Source: Bacillota bacterium
GTDB lineage: Bacteria; Bacillota; Limnochordia; Limnochordales; ZCTH02-B6
Assembly: GCA_017656145.1 (NCBI GenBank)
Contig: JACDOI010000002.1
Coordinates: 56,198-120,197 of the forward strand
DNA: 64,000 nt
Direction of reading: 5' to 3'
In this document: in pieces, positions 16,921 to 25,450 of the stretch
How positions within the stretch are numbered: position 1 is the stretch's first letter
Layout of the letters: every line of letters begins with the position of its first letter
Made by a program: the position numbers and the translations under genes
Notes under the pieces: model-generated
Told to the model about the DNA's origin: nothing
What the model saw: only the letters and a program-made list of their open reading frames with translations
Databases searched by the model: none

Positions 16921-17787
16921 CTATACCGATTCGAGCATCATCCGCAGCCGGCGAACGCTGACATCCACGTCTCGATCTCGCAAGGAACGATGCAGTGTAA
17001 GGCGCGTGGCTAAGAACGGATCCGACCCTGGCGGAACTGGCTCTAAGGTTAAGGGACCCTTATAGCCAATGAACCTTAAAGCATCCAATACCGCGCGAAA
17101 GTTGAACTGGCCGTCGCCGACGGCACGCCTATTGCTGTCGGCCAGATGCACGTTAACCAGGCGAGCAGCAGCTTTCCGGACGGCCTCTGCCGGGTCAGCT
17201 TCCTCCATCTGCATATGAAACGTATCCAATTGCAAGCGGACCGCATCGGAGCCCACGTCCTCGATAAAGCGAAGCGCTTGCTCCACGTTGTTGACCAAAT
17301 ATGTTTCGTAGCGGTTGATCGGCTCAATTGCCAAATAGACGCCCCGCTGCTGAGCGTAATCGGCCGCTCTCCGAATGGAGTCCACGGCGTGTTTCCATTC
17401 CTCTTGGCTAGCCTTCGTCCATAACTCTTCCGTCGCTTCTGCGCGTACCGGCCTCGTACGGAACACGCCCGTCGGGATGACATTCACCGAACGCGCTCCT
17501 AAGGCCAAAGCCAAGTCAACACACGCCTGCAGATAGGCAACGGCCCGGTTGCGGACATCCGCATCGGGATGGGACAGATCGCGCGAGTCGGTCGGCCAGG
17601 GGTACATCCCCAACAACGAAAAGACTTTTAATTTGTGCTTGTTGCACAACTGCTGTATCTGATCGATGTCGTACCCGTCTGGTTCAGCAACGAGTTCAAC
17701 TCCGTCCAGACCGTACCGGGATGCCCGCTCAAACACGGCCTCCAGCGGTTCATCTCCAAAAATCCAGCTGCTTACTGATAGCAGCAT
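16921..17787 (-). CDS. Sugar (phosphate) isomerase/epimerase, xylose-isomerase-like TIM barrel
   Basis: The 288-residue protein starts at ATG after GAGAGGAGGG. It has the AP_endonuc_2 / ketose 3-epimerase barrel: YGLDGVELVAEPDGYD near 25, IEPINRYETYLVN near 150 with the metal-binding Glu, LQLDTFHMQMEE near 185, and LTLEPVPPG near 250 with the second Glu. NRYETYLVN is typical of allulose/tagatose 3-epimerases and hydroxypyruvate isomerase relatives. It is the first gene of the sugar operon, 108 bases after a near-consensus promoter, so it should be well expressed. The substrate is not determined. Confidence 0.86.
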   Translation of the reverse strand: MLLSVSSWIFGDEPLEAVFERASRYGLDGVELVAEPDGYDIDQIQQLCNKHKLKVFSLLGMYPWPTDSRDLSHPDADVRNRAVAYLQACVDLALALGARSVNVIPTGVFRTRPVRAEATEELWTKASQEEWKHAVDSIRRAADYAQQRGVYLAIEPINRYETYLVNNVEQALRFIEDVGSDAVRLQLDTFHMQMEEADPAEAVRKAAARLVNVHLADSNRRAVGDGQFNFRAVLDALRFIGYKGPLTLEPVPPGSDPFLATRLTLHRSLRDRDVDVSVRRLRMMLESV

Positions 17788-17885
17788 GGTAGCCCTCCTC
17801 TCAGAAGGGGTTGCATGCCACGCCCACACAAGCACGACAGTTGACGCAACAGCTGTGAACAAGACATCCCGGCACTACATCATCC

Positions 17886-17895
17886 TGTAATTACA
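17886..17895. promoter_or_regulatory. TGTAATTACA palindrome, candidate operator of the sugar operon
   Basis: A perfect 10-base palindrome touches the downstream end of the -10 box of the sugar operon promoter, where a bound repressor would block open-complex formation. GntR/HutC proteins often bind short AT-centred palindromes, so the regulator at 15980-16864 is the natural candidate. Confidence 0.45.
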
Positions 17896-17923
17896 TCATA
17901 CAAAGATGATTTTCTTGTGTCAA
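17895..17923 (-). promoter_or_regulatory. Near-consensus SigA promoter of the sugar operon
   Basis: On the minus strand TTGACA (17918-17923), a spacer of exactly 17 bases and TATGAT (17895-17900) precede the isomerase start by about 108 bases. It is one of the best promoter matches in the window and probably drives the whole 13-kb operon. Confidence 0.78.
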
Positions 17924-18142
17924 TTCCTGTTTATCACATCCACTCCATCAACTATAGGCGTCTTCTCGCAACACGACCCGGTCTCGTCGACCGCCGCTTT
18001 CAGCGCGATGCGGAAGGGGTGTGCGTCCGCTATTCGGCACGTTCGATTCGATGTAATATAGAAGAAATAACCGGGGAACATTCCCGTTCGCTTGACGGAT
18101 CGACCGGCTGCAAGACTCTGGTAACAGGAGTGCGAACCATCC
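17924..18142 (+). promoter_or_regulatory. Upstream region of the cysteine synthase gene
   Basis: This is the right half of a 355-base gap between divergent genes. It has an AT-rich GTAATATAGAAGAAATAA stretch at about 18053-18070 that may hold a -10 box, and CAGGAGTG before the start. No S-box, T-box or other riboswitch core was recognised. Confidence 0.3.
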
Positions 18143-19063
18143 ATGGCGCAAGGCAACGGCGTATACGAAAGCGTGGAGGAACTCATCGGCGGAACGCCCC
18201 TGGTGCGCATCCGGAAGTTCGACGGCTTGGACCAGGTGCGCCTGTTCGCCAAGCTCGAGTCGTTTAACCCCGGCGGCAGCGTCAAAGACCGCATCGGGCC
18301 CCACATGCTCCGGGCGGCGGAGGAAGCGGGCCGCTTGCGCCCGGGAGGCACCATCGTCGAACCAACGGCCGGCAACACCGGCATCGGCCTGGCGCTGGCC
18401 GCGCAGGCCCGGGGTTACCGGCTTATTCTCGTCGTGCCCGAGCACTTTTCCCGGGAGAAGCAAGCCCTCATGGCCGCGCTGGGCGCGGAAATCGTCAACA
18501 CCCCGGCAGAACAAGGCATGACCGGCGCGATCCGCAAGGCGCAGGAGCTCGCGGCCAAGATCCCGGGGGCCTTCGTTCCTCAACAGTTCGCCAACCCGGC
18601 CAACCCCAGGGCCCATTACGACACCACCGGGCCGGAAATTTTCGAGCAGCTGGGTGGCCGGATCGACGTGTTTGTGGCCGGGGTCGGCACCGGCGGCACG
18701 TTTACCGGCACCGCGCGGTATTTGAAGGAAAAGATCCCCACCCTGCGGGCGGTGGCAGTCGAACCCGAAGGTTCGGTCCTCAAGGGCGGCGAACCCGGCC
18801 CTCACCGCACCGAAGGCATCGGGGTCGAATTTATCCCGAAGACCCTCGACACTTCGCTCATCGACGAGGTCTACACCGTGTCCGACGATGACGCCTTCGC
18901 GATGGTCCGGGATCTGGCCCGCCGGGAAGGGCTCTTGGTGGGCAGCTCCTCGGGGGCGGCGTTTTTCGCCGCCTGGCAAAAAGCCCTCCAGTCCCCGGCC
19001 GGCAGCACCGTCGTCGTGCTGTTTGCAGCCCGCCGCGCGCGCGACGTGGGCAAGAACATCTAA
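18143..19063 (+). CDS. cysK: Cysteine synthase / O-acetylserine-dependent cystathionine beta-synthase
   Basis: The 306-residue fold-type II PLP enzyme has the lysine motif NPGGSVKDRI near residue 42, the substrate loop EPTAGNTGIGLA near 75 and the phosphate-binding GVGTGGTFTGTARYL near 182. SSSGAAF near 273 fits the PLP-nitrogen serine. It replaces the acetyl group of O-acetylserine with sulfide or homocysteine. The next gene, 25 bases on, is a cystathionine lyase/synthase, so an MccA-like role in reverse transsulfuration is likely, as in the Bacillus mccAB pair. The extreme C-terminus (VVLFAARRARDVGKNI) differs from the usual PDxGERY-type ending of CysK. The ATG is preceded by CAGGAGTG at a rather long 12-14 bases. 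Confidence 0.87.
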   Translation: MAQGNGVYESVEELIGGTPLVRIRKFDGLDQVRLFAKLESFNPGGSVKDRIGPHMLRAAEEAGRLRPGGTIVEPTAGNTGIGLALAAQARGYRLILVVPEHFSREKQALMAALGAEIVNTPAEQGMTGAIRKAQELAAKIPGAFVPQQFANPANPRAHYDTTGPEIFEQLGGRIDVFVAGVGTGGTFTGTARYLKEKIPTLRAVAVEPEGSVLKGGEPGPHRTEGIGVEFIPKTLDTSLIDEVYTVSDDDAFAMVRDLARREGLLVGSSSGAAFFAAWQKALQSPAGSTVVVLFAARRARDVGKNI

Positions 19064-19088
19064 GCCGCGCCCCAGCGCGGCCGGGCGG

Positions 19089-20231
19089 ATGGCCCTGCGG
19101 CGCCAGACAAGGGGCCTTGAAGGCAGCCCCGGTCTCGATCCCCGGACCGGCGCGGTTAACGTCCCCATTTACCTCTCCTCCACCTTCGCCCAGGACGGCC
19201 CGGGCGTCCACCGCGGGTATGAGTACTCCCGAACGGGCAATCCGACCCGGGCGGCCTTGGAAGGACTGGCAGCCGAACTCGAAGGCGGCGCGCGGGGATT
19301 GGCGTTCGCCTCCGGGATGGCGGCCATGTCCGCGGTGGTAAGCCTCCTCAACCAGGGGGACCACGTGGTCGTGGGAGACGACGTTTACGGCGGCACGTAC
19401 CGGGTCCTGGAGAAGGTGTTCGCCCGCTTCGGCATCCGGGTCAGCTACGCCGATACGGCCAACCCCCAGGCGGTGAAGGACCACATGCGCCCCGAAACCC
19501 GGATGCTCATCGTGGAATCGCCGACAAATCCCCTGATGAAGGTGGCCGACTTGCGCGCGCTGGCCGAGATCGCCCATGAAGCCGAGGCGCTTTTGGTCGT
19601 AGACAACACGTTCATGACCCCGTATCTGCAGCAGCCGCTGGCGCTGGGCGCGGACATCGTCGTCCACAGCGCGACCAAGTATTTGAGCGGCCACTCGGAC
19701 GTGGTGGCAGGCTTGGTGGTCACCGCGGACCCAGAGGTGGGCGAGCGGATCCATTTCCTGCAAAACGCAACCGGCGGGATTCTTGGACCCCACGACAGCT
19801 GGCTGCTCATCCGCGGCATCCGCACCCTGGGGGTGCGCATGGAAGCCCACGAGCACAACGCCCGCCGGATTGCCCGATGGCTCACCGCCCAGCCGTGGGT
19901 AACCCGGGTCCACTACCCCGGCCTGCCTGAACACGCCGGACATGAACTCATGGCCCGGCAAGCCCGGGGCTTCGGCGGCATGCTGTCCTTCGAAACCGAC
20001 ACGCCGGAACGGGCCGAGGGGATCGTGCGCCGGACGCGACTGTTCATCCTGGCCGAGAGCCTGGGCGGCGTAGAAAGCCTCATCTCCCTGCCCGCCCGGA
20101 TGACCCACGCCTCGATTCCGGCCGAACGCCGGGCCCGGCTCGGCATCACCGACCGCTTAGTCCGGGTATCGGTAGGAATTGAGGACGCGGACGACCTCAT
20201 TGAAGACTTGGCCCAGGCAGCCGCCGGTTGA
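19089..20231 (+). CDS. mccB: Cystathionine gamma-lyase/gamma-synthase
   Basis: The 380-residue Cys/Met-metabolism PLP enzyme carries YEYSRTGNPTRAALE near residue 43, FASGMAAM near 73 and the PLP lysine in HSATKYLSGHSDVV near 195. LAESLGGVESLI near 325 and the C-terminal RVSVGIEDADDLI are also typical. Start ATG 19089 follows GGCCGGGCGG, 25 bases after the cysK stop, so the two genes form an operon. Together they would convert homocysteine and O-acetylserine to cystathionine and then cysteine (reverse transsulfuration). The opposite MetB direction is possible and cannot be excluded from sequence. Confidence 0.87.
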   Translation: MALRRQTRGLEGSPGLDPRTGAVNVPIYLSSTFAQDGPGVHRGYEYSRTGNPTRAALEGLAAELEGGARGLAFASGMAAMSAVVSLLNQGDHVVVGDDVYGGTYRVLEKVFARFGIRVSYADTANPQAVKDHMRPETRMLIVESPTNPLMKVADLRALAEIAHEAEALLVVDNTFMTPYLQQPLALGADIVVHSATKYLSGHSDVVAGLVVTADPEVGERIHFLQNATGGILGPHDSWLLIRGIRTLGVRMEAHEHNARRIARWLTAQPWVTRVHYPGLPEHAGHELMARQARGFGGMLSFETDTPERAEGIVRRTRLFILAESLGGVESLISLPARMTHASIPAERRARLGITDRLVRVSVGIEDADDLIEDLAQAAAG

Positions 20232-20244
20232 CGCCCCGCCCGGC

Positions 20245-20268
20245 CCCCGGCCGCATGCGCGGCCGGGG
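20245..20268 (+). terminator. GC-rich hairpin after mccB
   Basis: CCCCGGCCGC (20245-20254) and GCGGCCGGGG (20259-20268) form a perfect 10-base stem with an ATGC loop, 14 bases after the stop codon. No T-run follows, so termination is likely but not proven; it also lies between convergent genes. Confidence 0.5.
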
Positions 20269-20338
20269 TGCTGGCGCACAGACCCATCCACGGCGCGGCC
20301 GGTGCTTCCGATTCTGGCCTTCGCGGTGTCCACAAGCT

Positions 20339-21994
20339 CTAGGGACGCAGCGCTTCCAGAAACGTGAAGGTTGCCAGCCATTCAGGCACGATGTCGCCGT
20401 TAATATGAATGTCGATGAGCGAGGGGCCATCGGAACACTCAAGGGCCCCCATGACGGCGGGCTTGATGTCCGCCCGGCTACGAACGGTGAAGCCGGAGCC
20501 GCCCAAGGCGCGTGCTACCTCCTCGAAGCTGGGGTTCTGGAAGAAGGCCAGATCCGGCGGGTTCCCTTGTCGCCGCAAAACCGCCACTTCGGCTCCGTAG
20601 GCATGATCGTTCATCACCAAAACGATGAGCGGAATGCGGTAGCGCGCGGCCGTTTCGAATTCCTGCAAGCTCATCATGAAACCGCCATCGCCAATGGCCA
20701 CGATCGGCCGCCGGTCAGGTCGGCCCAGGTAGGCTCCGATGGCGTGCCCCAACGCCAAGCCCACCGAACCGAAGTCGTGGGCGAAGATGAAGCCGGCGGG
20801 GTCGGGGACGCTCATGAACATGGGCGGCCAACCTTGAAAGAGCCCGGAGTCAACGATGAGGGTACGCTCAACGGGTAGAAGAGGGTCAATCTCCAGCATA
20901 GCGGTGCGGGGATCGACGGCCGCGCCGGTACTCGCCTCCTCGAACTCCGTAGCCCGGGAGTAGGCGGCGATCTCCTCGGCCACTCCTTGGGTGCGAAATC
21001 CCGCTTTGCGTACCCCACGCCGCTCCAGCTCGGCCAAGAGGGCCCCAGCCGAGGCCTTGGCATCCCCTTGGATCCAACAAGCCGCGGGCCAGTACGTGTC
21101 GAAAACCCGCTCGTCCCGGTCGCAGTGGATGAATGTGGCATCCGCGGCGAAGCGGTACATGGTCAGCCGCTTCATCGCCGCCCCGAAGCTGATGACGCAA
21201 TCCGCTTGGGCCATGTATCGCTTGGCCAGATGCGACGCGAACCCGCCGGCGATCCCCAGGTCGTAAGGATTGCCGTTAAAGAACCCCTTGCCGCGCAAGG
21301 TGCTGGCCATCAGGGCGCCGATCCGCTCGCCCAGTCGTTCCAGCTCGGGGCGGGCCCCCGAGATGAAAGCTCCCAGACCGGCCAACACGATCGGGCGTTG
21401 CGCGCGCTCGATCAAGTCAGCAGCTGCCTGTACTGCACGCGGATCCGGCGAAAGCCGCTGTTGATCCGCGAGGTCCCCGTAATGCACGGGTGCGGGGGCA
21501 CCCTCCTCGTGAAACAATTCAGGGACGAAGTTCAATACGATGGGACGGCGCTCGGCCTTGGCGCGCCGGAAAGCCTTTGCCGTCTGGTAGGCCGCGTGCT
21601 CGGCATAGCGCACGTACTCGAATCCGGCGCCCGCAATTTGGGCGATACCGGCGTGATCGATGCCCTGGGTATTGTGACCGCCTCCTTTGGAGGGGGGATC
21701 GTTGACAAAGAAAACGACCGGCGCGTGCGCCTTGACTGCTGAGGTCAGGGCCGTGACGGCGTTGGTGAAGCCCGGGCCGTGGTTGGTGGTCGCGACCCCG
21801 ACCCTTCCGGATGTGTGGGAAAAGCCGGCCGCAGCAGCCACGGCGGCATTCTCCTGCCGGACGGCAACGTAATTGAGCCCGCACTCCTTCACCATATGGG
21901 TGACGACCTCCATGTTGCCGTGTCCCATGAGACCGAAGACGTCGGTGACTCCCTCGTCTCGCATTGTCTTGGCGATGAGTTCGTATACCCGCAT
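20339..21994 (-). CDS. Thiamine-diphosphate-dependent enzyme, acetolactate synthase-like
   Basis: A ThDP enzyme of 551 residues begins at ATG after GAGAGGAGAG. The PYR domain has the proton-relay Glu in VRQENAAVAAAAGF near residue 48 and GPGFTNAV near 73. A central domain runs about 190-330. The PP domain has the Mg/ThDP motif VAIGDGGFMMSLQEFETAARY ending in NDHAYGAE near 450-480. Decarboxylases and carboligases of 2-oxoacids, oxalyl-CoA or sulfo-compounds share this frame. The gene diverges from a TRAP transporter operon for organic acids, which suggests that the enzyme acts on the imported acid. No small regulatory subunit (IlvN-like) is adjacent, so biosynthetic acetolactate synthase is unlikely. 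Confidence 0.82.
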   Translation of the reverse strand: MRVYELIAKTMRDEGVTDVFGLMGHGNMEVVTHMVKECGLNYVAVRQENAAVAAAAGFSHTSGRVGVATTNHGPGFTNAVTALTSAVKAHAPVVFFVNDPPSKGGGHNTQGIDHAGIAQIAGAGFEYVRYAEHAAYQTAKAFRRAKAERRPIVLNFVPELFHEEGAPAPVHYGDLADQQRLSPDPRAVQAAADLIERAQRPIVLAGLGAFISGARPELERLGERIGALMASTLRGKGFFNGNPYDLGIAGGFASHLAKRYMAQADCVISFGAAMKRLTMYRFAADATFIHCDRDERVFDTYWPAACWIQGDAKASAGALLAELERRGVRKAGFRTQGVAEEIAAYSRATEFEEASTGAAVDPRTAMLEIDPLLPVERTLIVDSGLFQGWPPMFMSVPDPAGFIFAHDFGSVGLALGHAIGAYLGRPDRRPIVAIGDGGFMMSLQEFETAARYRIPLIVLVMNDHAYGAEVAVLRRQGNPPDLAFFQNPSFEEVARALGGSGFTVRSRADIKPAVMGALECSDGPSLIDIHINGDIVPEWLATFTFLEALRP

Positions 21995-22172
21995 CGGGCT
22001 CTCCTCTCTCCGTTGCGTGCTCTGCCCCTCTTGCCGGCAGCATAAGATCACATCAAATATAATATATGAGATTCATTTATACAAGAAGGAACTACACAAG
22101 TTCGTCAAGTATTATCATCGGCAACAACTACTGGTTCAGATTTTACTGATGAGGAGGCGAATATTATATACC
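21995..22172. promoter_or_regulatory. Divergent AT-rich control region, ThDP enzyme / TRAP operon
   Basis: This gap is far richer in A/T than its surroundings. It holds TATAAT at 22058-22063 on the plus strand, its complement ATTATA readable from the other side, and AATATTATATA at 22160-22170 just before the TRAP start. The last resembles the TATATNATATA palindromes of the aromatic regulon with one change. Paired -35 boxes are weak on both strands, which fits activator-dependent or regulated promoters. Confidence 0.4.
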
Positions 22173-23231
22173 ATGATGAGCGTCCGGCAGTTCACCAGTG
22201 TATTCGCGGGCCGGCCCCGCGTCCTGGCGGCACTGTTGCTGGTCGGAACGGTACTCCTCGCTGGCCCTGGAGCAGCGATGGCCCAGCGGACCGTTGAACT
22301 TGTCTGGGGCCATCCCTTTAGTCCCCAGCACCACATTCACGTCAACGTATTGATTCCCCTCGCGGAGGAGCTCGAGGAGCGCAGCGATGGCCGCATCCGG
22401 GTTCGGTTTTTCCCGGGCGGCGCGCTGGCGGGCGCTTCGGAGCTGTATGACGCAGTAGTCTCGGGCGTCCTGGACGTCGCCTGGACGCTGCCTTCCTACA
22501 CCCCGGGCCGGTTTCCCCTCACCGAAGTAATCGAGGTTCCCTTCCTGTTCTGGGAAAACGCCGAGCAGGCCAGCTGGGTGTTGTGGAACCTCTACCAGCA
22601 GCACGAGGGCATGCAGCAGGAGTACGCGGACGTTAAGCTATTGGGAATCTGGTCCAACGATCCCCGAGCCATCTTCACCCGCGAGCAGCCGGTGCGGACG
22701 CTGGGCGATCTGGAGGGTCTGCGAATCCGGGCCTTGGGATCCATGGAATTTGCCGCCTTGGAAGCGTTCGGAGCAGTGCCTCTCGGCATGCCGGCACCCG
22801 ACATCTATGACGCGCTCGAACGGGGCGTTATTGAAGGCGTCTCGATCACGGTCTCGGCGGTGGCGACGTTCCACTTCTACGACGTGGTTCAGCACGTGAC
22901 TATCACCAATCACGGCGGCGGCGCCCAGGTGGTGGTCATGAACCTCGACACCTGGAACAGCCTCGCGCCGGAGGACCAGGAGCTGATCGCGTCCTTAACC
23001 GGAGAGCGGCTCTCGCTCGCCGGAGGCCGCCAGTACGACCGGGCCTACCAGGAAGGGATGAACATCATCGATGAGCACGGGCTCCAAGTGCACTACCTCT
23101 CTGAGGAGGACATGGAGAAGTGGCGCACGGTAACTGAGCCCCTGGCCATCGGCGACTGGCTGGAGGCCCATGCGCACCGCGGTGCCCGCGAGCTCTACGA
23201 CTTAATGCTGGAGCTGGCCGGTCAGAAGTGA
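22173..23231 (+). CDS. TRAP transporter solute-binding protein (DctP family)
   Basis: The 352-residue exported protein starts at ATG 22173 (AGGAGG lies 15 bases upstream, a long spacing; an ATG eight codons earlier has no site). The signal peptide VLAALLLVGTVLLAG ends at AMAQ. The mature DctP fold shows PLAEELEERSDGRIRVRFFPGGALAGASELYDAV near 45-80, ALGSMEFAALEAFGAVPLGM near 180 with the carboxylate-anchoring region, and NLDTWNSLAPEDQELI near 255. It binds an organic acid for the membrane pair encoded next. Confidence 0.9.
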   Translation: MMSVRQFTSVFAGRPRVLAALLLVGTVLLAGPGAAMAQRTVELVWGHPFSPQHHIHVNVLIPLAEELEERSDGRIRVRFFPGGALAGASELYDAVVSGVLDVAWTLPSYTPGRFPLTEVIEVPFLFWENAEQASWVLWNLYQQHEGMQQEYADVKLLGIWSNDPRAIFTREQPVRTLGDLEGLRIRALGSMEFAALEAFGAVPLGMPAPDIYDALERGVIEGVSITVSAVATFHFYDVVQHVTITNHGGGAQVVVMNLDTWNSLAPEDQELIASLTGERLSLAGGRQYDRAYQEGMNIIDEHGLQVHYLSEEDMEKWRTVTEPLAIGDWLEAHAHRGARELYDLMLELAGQK

Positions 23232-23380
23232 CCGCGCGGCCCGGCCTGCCACAACGGGCGCTCTGGCATAGGGCAGCGGGAGGGGGCCGGCCCCAACAGA
23301 CGACGCCCCCTCCTGCTGCCAAAGCGCCGTGCGACCTGTACCGGTTCGCGCGCGACGACTCTCACGGGGGAGGCTGCCGC

Positions 23381-23926
23381 ATGGGACCTTCCAGCACCGA
23401 GAACGGGAAAGAAAAGCAGGAGGCCGCCAGCGTCGGTTTCGGGCTGATCAAGCACCTCATTATGGGCTTCCACTACCTGAGCGGACTTGTCCTGCTGGCT
23501 CTGATGTTGCTGACCGTCGCCGATGTGACCGGGCGCTACGTGTTCAACCGGCCCATCACCGGCGCGTATGAGTTGACGGGCTTGATGACCGCGGTGGCCG
23601 TGTTCTTCGGCTTTGGGTACGCGCACGCCCGCAAGGAACACATCACCATCGATCTCCTTTACAGCCGGTTGGGCGTCAAGCCGAGGCGCCTGTTCGATAT
23701 CTTTGCGATGACCGTGACCCTCGGCGTGCTGCTCTTGCTTGTGTGGGCCCTTTACGAACACGCCGGCCGCACGGCCCGGGGCGGGCATACCACCTCGGTA
23801 CTAGAGCTTCCTGTTGCACCGGTCGTTTGGCTGTGCGTCATGGGCGCCATCTCCTACAGCCTGGCTGCTGGCGCGGATCTGATTGATCACTTGCGCCGGC
23901 TGATAAGGGGGCTACGGCGCCCGTGA
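23381..23926 (+). CDS. TRAP transporter small permease (DctQ family)
   Basis: The 181-residue integral membrane protein starts at ATG after GGGGGAGG. Four hydrophobic segments are visible, the first around YLSGLVLLALMLLTVADV with the DctQ-type VTGRYVFNRPITGAYELTG motif at 50-67, and FGFGYAHARKEHITIDLLY near 80. It forms the membrane complex with DctM and lies 149 bases after the binding-protein gene. The 4-base overlap with dctM suggests coupled translation. Confidence 0.9.
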   Translation: MGPSSTENGKEKQEAASVGFGLIKHLIMGFHYLSGLVLLALMLLTVADVTGRYVFNRPITGAYELTGLMTAVAVFFGFGYAHARKEHITIDLLYSRLGVKPRRLFDIFAMTVTLGVLLLLVWALYEHAGRTARGGHTTSVLELPVAPVVWLCVMGAISYSLAAGADLIDHLRRLIRGLRRP

Positions 23927-25224
23927 GTCCGGAGATGGCCGGCGTGGCAGGGTTGATTGCCCTCATCGTCCTCATGATGCTGCGGGTCCCGGTGGGAATC
24001 GCCATGATCGCGGTCAGCGCTGTCGGGTCGCTGTATATCCTGCGGCCAGCCTCCGTCTTTTTCACCTTGGGTTCAAATCCCTTCGCGACGGCGTCGATGT
24101 ATTCGCTCAGCGTCATTCCGATGTTCGTGCTCATGGGCATGTTCGTGGCCCTCGCGGGCTTCGGCAAGGATCTCTACGCCTTTGCCCACGGCCTTGTGGG
24201 GCGTTTCCGGGGCGGGTTGGCCATGGCGACCGTGGCGGCGAGCGGTATGTTCTCCGCGGTCAGCGGGTCCGCGGTGGCCACCGCCTCCACGATGGCCAGC
24301 GTCGCCTTACCCGAGATGCGCCGCTTTCGCTACGACGAAGGGCTGGCGGCGGGATGCACGGCGGTAGGAGGGACGCTGGGGATTCTCATCCCGCCCAGCT
24401 CCATTTTGGTCCTCTACGGGGTTCTCACCGAGGAACCGATCGGCCGGGTTTTGGTCGCAGGAATCGTGCCCGGGATAATGACCACCCTCTTGCTCATGAC
24501 GACCGCCTATCTGGTTGCCCGGTTCAAACCCGAGCTGGCCCCACTCGCTGAGCGACGGGAGGACGAGCCCGACCTGTGGCGGGCCTTGAGGCGGACCTGG
24601 CCCATTCCGACCATTTTCGCCATCAGCATGGGAGGCATTTACCAGGGTGTGTTCACGCCTACAGAGGCGGGCGCGGTGGGCGCTTTCTTGTGCTTGCTCA
24701 TGGGGATCATCACGCGACGGCTCAGCTGGTCCGGAGCTTTGGAGGCTACCACGCGCTCGGTACAGATCACGGCCACCATCTTTCTCATCACCATAGGCGG
24801 AAAGCTCTTTGGGTTCTTTCTGGCGCTCACGCGCATCCCCCACCATCTGACGGCCTTTGTGGAAGGTCTCGATGTGAGCCCCGCCCTGACGGTGGCGATC
24901 ATCTTCGCCATCTATTTCGCGTTGGGAGCGTTTATGGACGAGATCGCGATCCTCGTCATCATGACACCGATAACGTACCCCATCGTTACGGCCCTGGGTT
25001 ACGACGGCATCTGGTTCGGTGTTCTCACCATTATGATGTTGCTGACGGGCTTGCTCACGCCGCCAGTGGGCATGATCTGCTTCGTGGTGGCCTCCGTATC
25101 GAAAACCCCGCTGCAAACCGTCTTTCGAAGCGTAACACCGTTCTGGATCACGCTCATCGTCGCCGCTGCCCTGGTGATCGCCTTTCCAAGCCTCGCCCTT
25201 TACCTCCCCGGCCTGATGCGGTAG
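23923..25224 (+). CDS. TRAP transporter large permease (DctM family)
   Basis: The product has 433 residues and about twelve membrane segments. Its GTG start overlaps the small-subunit stop by four bases (GTGA). Family signatures are SGSAVATASTMASVALPEM near 107, GGTLGILIPPSSILVLYG near 148 and FTPTEAGAVGAF near 242. GLLTPPVGMICFVVASV near 373 is the second re-entrant hairpin. It is the sodium-coupled translocating subunit. The same three-gene type recurs at 27.4-30.4 kb, but the two sets are clearly diverged. Confidence 0.92.
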   Translation: MSPEMAGVAGLIALIVLMMLRVPVGIAMIAVSAVGSLYILRPASVFFTLGSNPFATASMYSLSVIPMFVLMGMFVALAGFGKDLYAFAHGLVGRFRGGLAMATVAASGMFSAVSGSAVATASTMASVALPEMRRFRYDEGLAAGCTAVGGTLGILIPPSSILVLYGVLTEEPIGRVLVAGIVPGIMTTLLLMTTAYLVARFKPELAPLAERREDEPDLWRALRRTWPIPTIFAISMGGIYQGVFTPTEAGAVGAFLCLLMGIITRRLSWSGALEATTRSVQITATIFLITIGGKLFGFFLALTRIPHHLTAFVEGLDVSPALTVAIIFAIYFALGAFMDEIAILVIMTPITYPIVTALGYDGIWFGVLTIMMLLTGLLTPPVGMICFVVASVSKTPLQTVFRSVTPFWITLIVAAALVIAFPSLALYLPGLMR

Positions 25225-25382
25225 CACTCCGGAGAGCTTCATCGCCCTTCGGCGGCACGCCTTCTGTCGGCCAGGAATCCTCCGCGGAGGGCTGCCCCCT
25301 GCCCGCCGGACATGGCCCTCCGGCGTCGCCCGCCAGCTTCACGCCGGCCCAGGCCGAGCCGCTCCGGGACGGCGGACTCCGC

Positions 25383-25411
25383 TTGACAGAGGTCCTGCCA
25401 TACTCTATACT
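25383..25411 (+). promoter_or_regulatory. SigA promoter of the fur-dtxR pair
   Basis: TTGACA (25383-25388), a 17-base spacer and TATACT (25406-25411) stand 40 bases before the fur ATG. The match is close to consensus. Confidence 0.78.
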
Positions 25412-25423
25412 TAATGGTAACAA

Positions 25424-25434
25424 ACAATCGTTGT
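25424..25434. promoter_or_regulatory. ACAATCGTTGT palindrome, possible Fur/DtxR autoregulatory site
   Basis: A perfect inverted repeat ACAA-TCG-TTGT begins 13 bases after the -10 box and lies between promoter and start codon. It is short, so a repressor-site role is only suggested by position. Confidence 0.3.
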
Positions 25435-25450
25435 AAACTAGGTGACCGGG

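Noticed and set aside
17924..18142. Possible S-box or T-box riboswitch ahead of the cysteine genes
   Set aside because: No conserved SAM-riboswitch or T-box core sequence could be found, and no terminator/antiterminator pair is visible.
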